Numbered from the stretch's first letter, positions 1 to 8,167 are shown. The stretch is 64,000 nucleotides of DNA from an uncultured Chloroflexales bacterium (GCA_937918935.1 CAKZSI010000072.1:16049-80048), one strand, 5' to 3'. Notes: generated by a model not told the origin, from the sequence alone. Program-made: numbers and translations.

Positions 1-805
1 CATGTTCGCCGTGCTGAGCCTGCTGGGCGGGTTCGCCGCCGGCGTCTGGATGGCCTTGCGCCCGCGCGGGCCGCGCCGACCCGGACGGCGGCGACCCTGA
101 TACCATTCTGGATTGTGGATTGTGGATTGTAGATTGGGGGAGAGGGCGTTCTGGTGGGATCTGGGGATGATACGCCTGCGTGCCGGGCAACGGGAACTGC
201 TGTCTGTCATCGCGCGCCCTGCGGCGCCAGAACATCGGTACGCGGGCCAGTAGCAGTACGATGAGGACCACGCCCCACAGGGCTGGCTCCCGCCAGACCT
301 TCGACAGCCACAGGTAGTGCAGCACCGCCAGCGCCGCCGCGGCATACACCAGGCGGTGGAGGCGGCGCCACCAGCGCCCCAGGCGCTGCACGGCCCCGCG
401 GGTGGACGTAAGCGCCAGGGGGAGCAGCAGGGCAAAGCTTGCCAGGCCCGCCAGAATATAGCGCTTCTCGGCGATCGCCTGGCCGATCAACGCCGGGTCG
501 AGCCGGTAATCGGCCACGGCGAAGACCAGCAGGTGCAGACAGACATACAGAAAACTGTAGAGACCCAGGGGCTTTCGCAGGGCCACGGCCCACTTCCAGC
601 CCAGCAGCCGGTTGAGCGGCGTGCAGGCCAGGGAAAGCATCAGCAGCGCCAGCGCCGCCTTGCCCGTGCGCAGGGTCATATCCTGGATAGGGTTGGCCGA
701 CAGGCGCCCCGTGATCGCGTCGAAGACCAGCAGGGCGAGGGGCAACAGGGCCAGATGGACGGCCAGGCGCAACCAGGCGCGCCACGGTTGTTGAGAATGG
801 GCCAC
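1..805 (-). CDS. msrQ: MsrQ, heme-binding membrane subunit of the MsrPQ methionine sulfoxide reductase (no stop in window)
   Basis: MsrQ passes electrons through b-type heme to the molybdoenzyme MsrP, which repairs oxidised methionines in envelope proteins. The GTG start at 805 is set by AGGAG eight bases upstream, giving MAHSQQPWRAWLRL. About 200 residues look like the YedZ/MsrQ family: six or so hydrophobic helices with His in RLAVHLALL, CLHLLVF, RRLHRLVY and AVLHYLW, matching the family's heme-ligand region. Family length is near 210. Here the frame does not stop: it runs through the heptamer repeat and over the convergent partial gene to the window edge, adding about 70 low-complexity residues, so the true end is unknown. 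The msrP gene lies 112 bases upstream in the same direction. Confidence 0.85.
   Translation of the reverse strand, partial: MAHSQQPWRAWLRLAVHLALLPLALLVFDAITGRLSANPIQDMTLRTGKAALALLMLSLACTPLNRLLGWKWAVALRKPLGLYSFLYVCLHLLVFAVADYRLDPALIGQAIAEKRYILAGLASFALLLPLALTSTRGAVQRLGRWWRRLHRLVYAAAALAVLHYLWLSKVWREPALWGVVLIVLLLARVPMFWRRRARDDRQQFPLPGTQAYHPQIPPERPLPQSTIHNPQSRMVSGSPPSGSARPARAQGHPDAGGEPAQQAQHGEH
2..100 (+). CDS. C-terminal end of an unidentified membrane protein (5' part outside the window)
   Basis: The frame is open from the first bases and ends in TGA at 98-100. It encodes about 32 residues: one hydrophobic segment (starting FAVLSLLGGFAAGVW) followed by an Arg/Pro-rich tail, which looks like the last membrane helix and cytoplasmic end of a protein whose body lies before the window. 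GC-rich third positions fit a real gene. The family cannot be named from so little. It overlaps, on the opposite strand, the C-terminal extension of the msrQ frame, so one of the two 3' ends may be misjudged. Confidence 0.45.
   Translation: MFAVLSLLGGFAAGVWMALRPRGPRRPGRRRP
110..137. repeat. Heptamer tandem repeat (GGATTGT, about 3.5 to 4 units)
   Basis: Three exact GGATTGT units at 110-116, 117-123 and 124-130 are followed by a degenerate fourth, AGATTGG, at 131-137. The array lies just after the end of the partial plus-strand gene. In the minus strand it is read through by the open msrQ frame, where it encodes a low-complexity stretch. Confidence 0.8.
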
Positions 806-917
806 CCCCGGCTCCTATAGCCTTTCTCGAAACGACTGACCCACAAGGATGGCAGCGCGCGTGCAGCGAGCCACACGGCGCAGGGTCCTCAGCAATCCAG
901 GCATTCCGGTCACTGCG

Positions 918-1838
918 CTAGAAATTCGCTCGCAGGTCGAGACCGGCATAGAGCGGGGCAACCTGTTCGGCATAGCCGTTGAAGGGCAGCGTCGGGCGGC
1001 GCCCGCCTTCGCCAATGCGCCGCTCGGTCGCCTGCGACCAGCGGGGGTGGGGCACGTCGGGATTGACATTGGCGTAGAAGCCATACTCGTTGGGGGCAAC
1101 CGTCATCCAGAGCGAGCGGGGCATCTGCTCAACCAGGTCAATGCGCACAATGGCCTTGATGCTCTTGAAGCCGTACTTCCAGGGCGCCGCCAGGCGTAGC
1201 GGCGCGCCATTCTGCGGCGTCAGCGACCGGCCATAGAGACCCGTCACCAGCAGCGTCAGGTCGTGCATGGCCTCATCGAGACGCAAGCCTTCGACATACG
1301 GCCAGGGGTAGAGGCGGTCGCGCTGGCCAGGCATCTCCTCCGGGCGCAGCAGCGTCTCGAAGCGCACATAGCGCGCCGCGGCCAGCGGCTCCACCTCGGC
1401 CAGGAGACGCCGTAGCGGAAATCCCAGCCAGGGGATGACCATTGACCAGCCCTCGACGCAGCGCAGGCGATAGATGCGCTCCTCCTGCTCGAAGCGTAGC
1501 AGATCCTCCAGCGCAAAGACGCGCGGCTGGCGCGCCAGGCCGCCGACGGCCACCTCCCAGGGAGAGACGCGAAAGTCGCGCGCCAGCCGCGCCACCCGTT
1601 GCTTGTCGGTGGTGAACTCGTAGTAGTTGTTGTACGTAGTGATCTGCTCAAAGCTATTCAGGCGATCGCCGAGTTCGTCGGTGCGCGTATCGGCGGGGAC
1701 GGCCTGTGGCGTACCGGGAGTTGCGCCGCAGGCCCCCAGCGCCAGCGCGGCGCCCAGCGCCCCGGCGGCGCCGAGGAAGCGGCGGCGCGAGAGATACACG
1801 TGCTCGGGGGTAATCTCCGATGAAGGAATGTCTCGCAT
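918..1838 (-). CDS. msrP: MsrP, molybdopterin-dependent protein-methionine-sulfoxide reductase catalytic subunit
   Basis: The product (306 aa) is the catalytic half of MsrPQ, a sulfite-oxidase-fold enzyme with Mo-molybdopterin that reduces protein methionine sulfoxide outside the membrane. Residues 17-38 form a Tat signal (SRRRFLG then an Ala/Gly-rich core). The core ends in LALGAC, a lipobox-like site that the E. coli enzyme lacks, so this protein may be lipid anchored. The Mo-ligand cysteine is C127 in [11 protein letters not shown], and downstream [14 protein letters not shown] and [18 protein letters not shown] are typical family motifs. ATG at 1838 has AGGA eight bases upstream; an ATG at 1847 is possible. 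The gene starts 10 bases after rmlA ends, and msrQ follows. Confidence 0.93.
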   Translation of the reverse strand: MRDIPSSEITPEHVYLSRRRFLGAAGALGAALALGACGATPGTPQAVPADTRTDELGDRLNSFEQITTYNNYYEFTTDKQRVARLARDFRVSPWEVAVGGLARQPRVFALEDLLRFEQEERIYRLRCVEGWSMVIPWLGFPLRRLLAEVEPLAAARYVRFETLLRPEEMPGQRDRLYPWPYVEGLRLDEAMHDLTLLVTGLYGRSLTPQNGAPLRLAAPWKYGFKSIKAIVRIDLVEQMPRSLWMTVAPNEYGFYANVNPDVPHPRWSQATERRIGEGGRRPTLPFNGYAEQVAPLYAGLDLRANF

Positions 1839-1848
1839 CTGCTTCATC

Positions 1849-2916
1849 CTACAACACACCCACATTTGAATTATCGCCGATCACCAGGCGATACGCCCTG
1901 GGCTTGAGCGGGCTGCGGCTGACCTCGACATTGCGGCCAATCAGGCTATCCTCGATGCGATGGGGGATGCCGCGAATGCTGCAATGCTCCATTACGATAC
2001 TGTGCTCGATCTCGCTATCCTCAATCAAACAGTTGTGATAGATTGACGTAAAGGGACCGACATAGGAATTGAGGATGCGCGTTTTCTCGCCAATGATCGC
2101 CGGGCCGCGGATGGTCGAATTGATCACCTCGGCCCCGGTTTCGATGATCACCTTGCCAATCAACTGCGAATCACGATCCACGTAGCCCTGCACGACTGGC
2201 TGCAACTCCTCGAGCACCAGGCGATTGGCCTCCAGGAGATCATCTTTCTTTCCAGTATCAATCCACCACCCTTCGTGTACATAGGGGTAGACGCTATAGC
2301 CGGCGGTCACGAGCCACTGAATTGCATCGGTAATCTCCAGTTCGCCGCGGGCGGAGGGCCGGATGGCGTTGACCGCCTCAAAGATATGGTGGTCGAACAT
2401 ATAGATGCCCACCAGGGCCAGATCGCTCCGCGGTTCGCGCGGCTTTTCGACCAGGCGCGCAATGCGGCCATCCTCGTCAAGTTCGGCCACGCCGAAGGAG
2501 CGGGGATCATCAACCTTCTTGAGCACAATCTGGGCATTGTAGGCGCTCCGGCCAAACCCCTCGATCAGCGGACTGATGCCGCCCTGGATGCAATTGTCGC
2601 CAAGGAACATCACAAAGCGGTCGTCGCCGATAAAATGCTGGCTAATCTTGACCGCATGGGCCAGACCCAGGGGCGCTTCCTGGGGAATGTAGGTCACCTT
2701 CAGCCCCCAGCGCCTGCCATTGCCCACCGCCGCGCGGATCTCATCGCCGGTGTCGCCAATGACGATCCCGACCTCAGTAATGCCCGCATCGCGGATGGCC
2801 TCGATGACACGGAAGAGCACCGGCTTATTCGCGACCGGCACCAGTTGTTTGGCGCTCGTATAGGTAATGGGGCGGAGACGCGTACCCTTCCCGCCGCTCA
2901 GCACAAGACCTTTCAT
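1849..2916 (-). CDS. rmlA: Glucose-1-phosphate thymidylyltransferase, long form
   Basis: The enzyme makes dTDP-glucose from glucose-1-phosphate and dTTP, the first step to dTDP-deoxysugars such as rhamnose. The protein has 355 residues. The nucleotidyltransferase signature [16 protein letters not shown] is at residues 3-18, with FLGDN near 105 and EKPREP near 160. Residues from about 245 form hexapeptide-type left-handed beta-helix repeats, as in the long RmlA/RfbA subfamily rather than the 290-residue short form. ATG at 2916 follows AGAGGAC. It heads the leftward rmlA-msrP-msrQ run, a functionally mixed operon. The matching reductase gene (RmlD-like) lies 60 kb away at the far end of the window. 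Exact nucleotide and sugar specificity is inferred. Confidence 0.9.
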   Translation of the reverse strand: MKGLVLSGGKGTRLRPITYTSAKQLVPVANKPVLFRVIEAIRDAGITEVGIVIGDTGDEIRAAVGNGRRWGLKVTYIPQEAPLGLAHAVKISQHFIGDDRFVMFLGDNCIQGGISPLIEGFGRSAYNAQIVLKKVDDPRSFGVAELDEDGRIARLVEKPREPRSDLALVGIYMFDHHIFEAVNAIRPSARGELEITDAIQWLVTAGYSVYPYVHEGWWIDTGKKDDLLEANRLVLEELQPVVQGYVDRDSQLIGKVIIETGAEVINSTIRGPAIIGEKTRILNSYVGPFTSIYHNCLIEDSEIEHSIVMEHCSIRGIPHRIEDSLIGRNVEVSRSPLKPRAYRLVIGDNSNVGVL

Positions 2917-2938
2917 GCATGTCCTCTTGAATGACCTG

Positions 2939-3043
2939 AGTGGTGCGTCCGGCAGGTTCCGTGTCACCCTGAGCGAAGCGAAAGGTCCCGGTTGAGATTC
3001 TTCGACGCGCTCAGCACAACAAATGCTTACCGGATGAACCACT
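2939..3043. mobile_element. MITE-like element with 18-bp imperfect terminal inverted repeats (family F)
   Basis: The left end AGTGGTGCGTCCGGCAGG (2939-2956) and the right end CTTACCGGATGAACCACT (3026-3043) are inverted copies matching at 14 of 18 positions. Inside lies a second dyad, CTGAGCGAAGCG against GACGCGCTCAG. No coding capacity is seen. A further end-like copy, AGTGGTACATCCGGCAAG, occurs at 63934-63951. The element sits directly upstream of rmlA. Confidence 0.6.
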
Positions 3044-3050
3044 AAGCTAT

Positions 3051-3215
3051 GGTTCACGCCGCCGTTCCCGTCTGGCGGGCGGAGAGGTGAAGCCTCCCCG
3101 CCCACGCTGTTCCGCTCACGGCGGATGCGCCCGGTCGAAACGCGGATGTGTCAACTGCCGCGGGCGGAACCAGTCAATCACGGAGGGCGGCGCCCTTCGC
3201 GCCCCCCGAAAGATC
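3051..3215. repeat. Composite intergenic repeat, copy 1 (families B and C)
   Basis: The stretch begins GGTTCACGCCGCCGTTCCCG and continues with GGCGGAGAGGTGAAGCCTCC, a TCGAAACGCGGATGTGTC block, CCGCGGGCGGA and GGAGGGCGGCGCCCTTCG. The same blocks in the same order occur at 58052-58215, so this is one dispersed repeat of about 165 bases. It carries no gene. The rest of the gap to 3372 shows nothing recognisable. Confidence 0.65.
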
Positions 3216-3372
3216 ACCTCTGCCGTAGGGATTGTACCCGATCTGTACAACCGCGTGGAGACAGAAAGCCCCGTTGCGCAAAGCAAAGCGCCGGAGACGT
3301 TACCAGGCAACATCTCCGGCGCTGCTGGAGCAGGGCCGAAGCACTGGCTGCGCCAATGCTTCGGCCTTACAG

Positions 3373-5007
3373 TTAGCGATACGGACGGACCGCACCGACG
3401 AAGGTATTCTGCCAGTAACTGCTCCAGATGCTTGACACCTGCACCCCATAGCGGGGGGTCATGGCATGCACCATCTGCCCGCCTCCGATGTAGATCGCCA
3501 CGTGCGAGATGCCGCGCCGCCCGGCGGTTCCGGAGAAGAACATCAGGTCGCCAGGGGCGAGATTGCCCATGCCACCGATGATGGCGCCGTAGCGGGAGCT
3601 ATACTGCGCCGCGGCATTGTGGGGCAGGCTGACGCCGAACTGCCGGTAGACGTAACTGGTCAGACCACTACAATCGAAGCCGCGGCTCGGGCTGCTGCCG
3701 CCCCACACGTAGCGCGAACCGACGAACTGCACGGCGAAACTGGCCACGTCGCCGCTGGCAGGAATGTTGACCGCTGCCGCGCCACGGCCGGCGCCACCGC
3801 CACCGCCACCGCCCGGCGCGGCCGGGCGCACGCGAACCGGCAAGGCCGGGATGTCATTGGTCACGGGCACGCGCCGCGCGGCCATCGGCGAAACCCGGAG
3901 CAGATCGGAGAAGATCCACGCCTTCGTGCCATCGGGCAACTGGACGCGGTACCAATCCTTGTGGCGAGCAAGCAGGCTCACGCTGGTACCGGCCTTGAGT
4001 GACGTGATCCGGTCATAGGCCGAACCAGGCCCCCTGCGCACATTGACATTATTCTCAAGCACCGAGCCGACCAGGGGCGGATTGGGGTCAGGGATCGACG
4101 TCGCCACCGGCACCCGTTCAACCACACCCTCAACGATGTTGAGGAAATCCGAGGTTACCCAGCCGTACAACTGGCCGTATTCCACCAGGAACCAGCCCTG
4201 GTAGCGCTCGATGAGCGTCAGTTCCTGGCCGAGGCGCATCCTGGCCATGCTCACATAGTTGGTGCCCGGGCCATCGCGCAGATTGACATTCTCTTCGCGC
4301 ACCACACCGATCTTGGGCGGCGGCGGCGGCGGAATAGCTTCGGCGGGAACCTGATTGAGGGCATACACGACCGCCTCGGGAATATCCACCAGTTCGGCGG
4401 CCACCCAGTACACCGTCGGGTCATCGTCGCGGCGCACCTGCAGCCACTCCTCGAAGCGCCCGATCACCTCAACGCCGTCGCCAGCATTCAGGCGCGCGAC
4501 CTCATCATAGGCCAGGCCGGGACCATTGCGCAGCCGCACCACGTCGCCGCTGATCATCGCCTGCACCGTCAATGGCGCCAGTACCGCGCTCCGCGACGAG
4601 GACGCGAGGGTGAGCGGCGGCGGCAGGGTATCATCGTCGGGCAACGGGGGATCGCCAACCATGCGCTCCGCGCCAGCATCGAGTGCGATGGGCCCCACGC
4701 CGATCGGCGCCTCGACCAGTTCTACCGGTTTCAGAGCGGGCGATGCCACAGGATGCAGCGGCAACTGGCTCAACACCAATGCCAGTGGCACCATAAGGGC
4801 GACCATCAGGTGAACGAAGAAGCGGGCAGGCAGGCGGGAGAACCAGGCGTTGGGAGCGAAGAGTGTAGTAGCGAGGTATGCGCGGAATGCGGCGAGTGAG
4901 CGGCGTTGATGCCGGTAGCGGTGGCGATGCTCTGAAACGCGCTGCTGTAGACGCTCAACATCGCTACGCAGGGGCATAGGAGACGGGTTTCGGTTTAGCT
5001 CAATCAT
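3373..5007 (-). CDS. Membrane-anchored cell-wall hydrolase: three SH3b domains and NlpC/P60 peptidase
   Basis: The protein (544 aa) is predicted to cut peptide bonds in peptidoglycan stems, as NlpC/P60 gamma-D-Glu-diamino-acid endopeptidases do. One membrane helix lies near residues 65-85 (FFVHLMVALMVPLALVL). Three bacterial SH3 domains follow, each with an LRNGPG, LRDGPG or VRRGPG core. A glycine-rich linker then leads to the C-terminal NlpC/P60 domain. Catalytic Cys is in GFDCSGLTSYVY and His in ISHVAIYIGGG; a further His is in MVHAMTPRYG. ATG at 5007 was chosen; a longer frame upstream crosses the promoter at 5120-5148. The gene is monocistronic as far as can be seen. The substrate is inferred from the family. 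Confidence 0.9.
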   Translation of the reverse strand: MIELNRNPSPMPLRSDVERLQQRVSEHRHRYRHQRRSLAAFRAYLATTLFAPNAWFSRLPARFFVHLMVALMVPLALVLSQLPLHPVASPALKPVELVEAPIGVGPIALDAGAERMVGDPPLPDDDTLPPPLTLASSSRSAVLAPLTVQAMISGDVVRLRNGPGLAYDEVARLNAGDGVEVIGRFEEWLQVRRDDDPTVYWVAAELVDIPEAVVYALNQVPAEAIPPPPPPKIGVVREENVNLRDGPGTNYVSMARMRLGQELTLIERYQGWFLVEYGQLYGWVTSDFLNIVEGVVERVPVATSIPDPNPPLVGSVLENNVNVRRGPGSAYDRITSLKAGTSVSLLARHKDWYRVQLPDGTKAWIFSDLLRVSPMAARRVPVTNDIPALPVRVRPAAPGGGGGGGAGRGAAAVNIPASGDVASFAVQFVGSRYVWGGSSPSRGFDCSGLTSYVYRQFGVSLPHNAAAQYSSRYGAIIGGMGNLAPGDLMFFSGTAGRRGISHVAIYIGGGQMVHAMTPRYGVQVSSIWSSYWQNTFVGAVRPYR

Positions 5008-5119
5008 GGAGCAATCTACCTCACTTGGGTCCCTGTGGCGCGCTGATTGGGGTTCTGACAACCCTGACACGCTCCTGGTGAATACGCAACCACAATGACT
5101 ATCAAGCCGGGATGGTGCG

Positions 5120-5148
5120 AGTGTACCACGAATTCGCAATATCCGCAA
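5120..5148 (-). promoter_or_regulatory. Sigma-70-type promoter of the NlpC/P60 gene
   Basis: Read on the minus strand, TTGCGG (5148-5143) is followed after exactly 17 bases by TACACT (5125-5120). The predicted transcript starts near 5113 and has a leader of roughly 105 bases before the ATG at 5007. Confidence 0.6.
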
Positions 5149-5339
5149 GCGTCATCGCTTTGTCAGGCAGGTCTCAGTGCTGCATCGCGTGAGTGGTCAG
5201 AGCCAAAAAGTAAAAAGAGTTTAATGGAATCCGGCAGATCTGTCAATAGCCCCTGAGAATACGGCTTCTTGAAGCCTTAAATCGCGGTCAGCCAACACCG
5301 AAGTGTCATTGTCATCCCTGAAGATTGTAAAGAATAATT

Positions 5340-5520
5340 TGCCGTGGAGGGGCCGGAGCGCCGGAGGGGCCCCGGTCGCGCCGAGCGCATGGGCATGGGT
5401 TGGCGAGCAACCTGACAGCCGGCTGAAGGGGAGTAGCGGTGTCTGATAACCCTTGTCAGGGTTGCATTCCCCGGGCATGACGCGGGCCAGCAAGGACTAG
5501 CCGAAAAAAGGACCAAGGTA
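5340..5520. other. GC-rich structured non-coding region, function unknown
   Basis: The gap between the DUF218 gene and the NlpC/P60 gene has no credible frame but several dyads. These are a strong stem GGGGCC...GGCCCC near 5347-5370, the hairpin AACCCTTGTCAGGGTT near 5451-5466, and CCCG...CGGG near 5473-5489. On the plus strand GGGGAGTAGC is bracketed by CGGCT and AGCCG with GCAAGGACT before the closing strand. This weakly resembles the start and end of the yybP-ykoY manganese riboswitch, but no plus-strand gene follows and the core is not convincing. The A/T-richer stretch 5149-5339 shows nothing else. Confidence 0.3.
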
Positions 5521-5547
5521 CTGGAGTTCTTGCAGCGAACCGGGGTC

Positions 5548-6144
5548 TTAGCGCTGGATCAGCGCATAGCGCCAGTACTGCCCGCTGGCCCGCAGCAGCG
5601 CCACCGGCCCCGGCGCGACCCCGCGAGGCGGGGCGCCATAGGCGCTCAAGCCATTGTCACCCACGATCTTGAGCCAGAGCAACATCTCGGCAGGGTCGCC
5701 GACGATCAAGGCGCTGGCGGCCCCGGCGCTCCGGGCCGAGCGCGCGACCTCCTGCAAGGCGACCACCGTCGCCTCGGTTGGCCTGGCTGCCTGCAGCGTC
5801 CCCTCGGGCGCGCCGCGCTCAAGCAGCGCGACGCGCAGCGCCTCGCTGCCCGCTCCGACGATGATGACGCCTGGCGCGTAGCGGCGCCGGTAGATTTCAA
5901 AGGCATGGTCGATCAGCGCCGGCGAGGGGAGCGCCGGCGCGACAATCAACAAAACATCGGCGCTACGGGCCTCGTCGCGCCGGGCCTGCAAGCCGGCGGC
6001 CACCGCGCCAACCAGCAGGGCGATCAGCGTGATCACCAGCAGCACACTCACCGCATACCCCGCCTGCCGGCGCGCGTGGCGCCAACCTGCGACTCCCCCC
6101 GCCGCCCCGACCATTTCGACCTCGATGCCTTGCTCGTGAGCCAT
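5548..6144 (-). CDS. DUF218 (YdcF/ElyC-like) single-pass membrane protein
   Basis: The protein (198 aa) has one N-terminal membrane helix (VSVLLVITLIALLVGAVAAGL) and an outer domain. That domain begins ADVLLIVAPALPSPALIDHA and contains VIIVGAGSEALRVALLERGAP and EATVVALQEVARSARSAGA. This pattern (unknown ligand loop, then the TxxEA helix) is that of DUF218 proteins, which include YdcF and the envelope factors SanA/ElyC. The precise activity is not known. ATG at 6144 has GGAG eight bases upstream. It faces sbtA across a 350-base divergent region that contains a family C palindrome (about 6242-6275). Confidence 0.65.
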   Translation of the reverse strand: MAHEQGIEVEMVGAAGGVAGWRHARRQAGYAVSVLLVITLIALLVGAVAAGLQARRDEARSADVLLIVAPALPSPALIDHAFEIYRRRYAPGVIIVGAGSEALRVALLERGAPEGTLQAARPTEATVVALQEVARSARSAGAASALIVGDPAEMLLWLKIVGDNGLSAYGAPPRGVAPGPVALLRASGQYWRYALIQR

Positions 6145-6412
6145 GCGCTTCGCTCCCCACCGGGCGCGCAGCGCCGCGGTGCTTGCGGGCGGGTTGCACC
6201 CTCCCACACCCCCGCGCCGGGCGATGAAGGCGCGAAAAGGCGTTTTCCTGGGAGGGCTGCGCCCTCCTGAACCCTCAGCCCGGTTGCATGTCAGCGGGCC
6301 GTTGCAACTCCACATCTCCTGGGACGAGGCCGACGAGGATTCTCCCGAACCCTTCGCCTGGTTTCACGTCACCACACCTCTCCATCCGGGTGGTCTGTAA
6401 CTACCTGGCTGG

Positions 6413-6443
6413 TTGTTATACGACATAATTTTCGTGTTATTAT
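6413..6443 (+). promoter_or_regulatory. Candidate sbtA promoter in an A/T-rich patch
   Basis: The stretch 6411-6480 is clearly richer in A and T than its surroundings. TTGTTA at 6413-6418 is followed by TATTAT at 6438-6443, a spacing of 19, or by TTATTA one base earlier. The exact boxes are uncertain, but this is the only promoter-like patch in the gap upstream of sbtA. Confidence 0.35.
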
Positions 6444-6495
6444 CTTCGTATATCTGCAAGAGGCATTATTGCCAGTATACAGGGAGTTGCCTGGT

Positions 6496-7518
6496 ATGGA
6501 GTTGGCTGAGACATTAGGCATCTTGCAGCGGAACCTCTTTTCGCCGTTGACCCTGGCCTTTGTGCTGGGGATGATTGCCACCCTGGTCAAAAGTGACATC
6601 GAGTTCCCCGAGCAGGCCTACAAGTTTATCGCCTTTTACCTGATGTTCGCCATTGGCTTGAATGGCGGCGTAGAACTGGCGGGGACAAGCTTCCAGACCT
6701 TCGTCTGGCCGGCGCTGGCAACCATCTTTCTGGCCATCCTGCTGCCAACTGCGTGCTATTGTATCCTGAGAACGGTCTTCCGCTTCGACGTAGCCAACGC
6801 TGCGGGCGTGGCCGCGCTCTACGGGTCGGTATCCTCGGTCACCTTCGTGGCAGGGATTGGTGTCGTCGAAACGGCCAGCATCGGCTACGAGGGCTTTATC
6901 CCCACCCTCGCAGCCCTCGCGGAATGGGGCATCATCGTGGCGCTCTTCTGGGGCCGCCTGGGGCTGAAAGCGCCGAATGACGCCATCGGCAAGGTCGTTC
7001 AGGAGACCCTGACCGGGCGCAGCGTGATCCTGCTGATGGGCGGGTTGCTGATCGGTATGATCATCGGTGAACAGGGTTTCACGCGCATCGCAGTAGTCTT
7101 CAGCCAGGGGCCCGAGGGGCTGTTCCGCGGGGTGCTGGTGCTGTTCCTGATCGAAATGGGTATGGTGGCCGCGCGGCAGTTGCGCGAGTTCGCCAAAGTC
7201 GGCCCGCGTATGCTGGCCTTTGGCACAGTGGTACCCCTGATCATGGGTGTGTCTGGCGCGAGCCTCGGCGCCTTTTCCGGTCTGTCGCTGGGTGGCGCCT
7301 TTATTCTGGCCGCGATCGCCGGCAGCGCCTCCTACATTGACGCGCCCGCTGCAGTGCGCGCAACGTTCCCCCAGGCCAATCCGAGCATCTACCTGACCTC
7401 ATCGCTGGGGATCACGCTGCCGTTCAATCTGCTGATTGGTTTGCCGCTGCTTTTCGCCTATACCCGGTGGTTTTGCTATAGTGTGGTTGGGTGTGCAGTA
7501 TTGCCCGCCGGAGGATGA
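6496..7518 (+). CDS. sbtA: SbtA-type sodium-dependent bicarbonate transporter
   Basis: The protein (340 aa) belongs to the SbtA family, which couples Na+ entry to HCO3- uptake. It has about ten hydrophobic helices in two similar halves, including YLMFAIGLNGGVELA, GVAALYGSVSSVTFVAG and AAIAGSASYIDAPAAVR, all hallmark SbtA segments. ATG at 6496 has GGGAG upstream and aligns with the family start. The last 14 residues after AYTRW look unrelated to the family, suggesting slight C-terminal drift. The sbtB gene follows after 162 bases, confirming the assignment. In Chloroflexota the pair would supply inorganic carbon for autotrophic or anaplerotic fixation; that is inference. Confidence 0.9.
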   Translation: MELAETLGILQRNLFSPLTLAFVLGMIATLVKSDIEFPEQAYKFIAFYLMFAIGLNGGVELAGTSFQTFVWPALATIFLAILLPTACYCILRTVFRFDVANAAGVAALYGSVSSVTFVAGIGVVETASIGYEGFIPTLAALAEWGIIVALFWGRLGLKAPNDAIGKVVQETLTGRSVILLMGGLLIGMIIGEQGFTRIAVVFSQGPEGLFRGVLVLFLIEMGMVAARQLREFAKVGPRMLAFGTVVPLIMGVSGASLGAFSGLSLGGAFILAAIAGSASYIDAPAAVRATFPQANPSIYLTSSLGITLPFNLLIGLPLLFAYTRWFCYSVVGCAVLPAGG

Positions 7519-7606
7519 GTGACTCCCAGCTCTCCCGTTGGACAGGAGCATGAGAAATCCCCGGTTTCCCCCCTTGCCAGGCGAACCAGGGATCTGAATA
7601 GATTTC

Positions 7607-7629
7607 CCGGGAGGGCAAAGCCCTCCCGG
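7607..7629. repeat. Stem-loop between sbtA and sbtB (family C)
   Basis: CCGGGAGGGC (7607-7616), loop AAA, then GCCCTCCCGG (7620-7629) form a perfect 10-bp stem. It could attenuate transcription or stabilise the sbtA message end within the pair. No T-tract follows, so a classic terminator is not claimed. Confidence 0.7.
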
Positions 7630-7680
7630 ACTGTCCCACCGGTGCGCCCCGCCAGACGAATGTGAAGAAAGGAATGGAAC

Positions 7681-7983
7681 ATGGAGACCACTACGATCAG
7701 CCTGGTAACGATCATCGCCGAGGGCGTGCTGCGCGAGCGCCTGCTGGAAGATCTGCAACGTCTCGGCGCCCGCGGCTGGACAATCGCCGAGGTGCAGGGG
7801 CACGGCATCAGTGGAATCAGTGAATACTTCTGGGCCGGCTCGCAGGTGCGCATCGAGACGCTGGTAAGCCCCGCAGTCGGCGAGAAGATCCTGGCCTATC
7901 TCCGGGAGCATTACTTCACTGATTATTCTGTGACCGCCTTCGTCCACGATGTGCGCGTAGTGCGGGCGGAGCGGTATGTGTGA
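7681..7983 (+). CDS. sbtB: SbtB, PII-like regulator of SbtA
   Basis: This 100-residue protein matches the PII-like SbtB family: TIIAEGVLRERLLEDLQRLG (helix 1), ARGWTIAEVQGHGISG (T-loop entry), VRIETLVSPAVGEKILAYL and a final strand with AFVHDVRVVRAERYV. In cyanobacteria SbtB binds adenine nucleotides such as cAMP and AMP and inhibits SbtA at the membrane. The short C-terminal Cys-containing loop seen in some SbtB proteins is absent here, so that redox control is unlikely. ATG at 7681 follows AAGGAATGGAAC. Position after sbtA supports the pairing. Confidence 0.88.
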   Translation: METTTISLVTIIAEGVLRERLLEDLQRLGARGWTIAEVQGHGISGISEYFWAGSQVRIETLVSPAVGEKILAYLREHYFTDYSVTAFVHDVRVVRAERYV

Positions 7984-7984
7984 A

Positions 7985-8012
7985 TGATGGGAAAACCGGG
8001 TTTCGCCACTGC
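7985..8012. repeat. Palindromic repeat, family A
   Basis: GATGGGAAAACCGGGTTTCG begins just after the sbtB stop and is followed by CCACTGCC, the same tail as in other family A copies. The centre AAACC-G-GGTTT is perfect. Confidence 0.6.
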
Positions 8013-8058
8013 CTGCATAGAGACGGCCCGCCGTTCCCCCCGGACATCTCAGAAGTCC

Positions 8059-8067
8059 TGTTATACT
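8059..8067 (+). promoter_or_regulatory. Extended -10 promoter element upstream of the desaturase
   Basis: TGTTATACT fits the extended -10 pattern TGnTATACT, 101 bases before the GTG start at 8168. No good -35 box is visible at the expected distance, as is usual for extended -10 promoters. Confidence 0.4.
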
Positions 8068-8167
8068 GGAATCAGGGCTGCACCGCACCCCTGCCTGCGG
8101 AACGGCAGGGATGTGGCGCAGCCGCGTGGACGACCGAGAGCGAATTACGAGAAGTCCCGGAGGGAAC

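Noticed and set aside
207..785. 192-codon minus-strand frame overlapping msrQ
   Set aside because: It is in a different reading frame from the one with MsrQ helices and heme-region His residues, and is Pro/Gly/Ala-rich.
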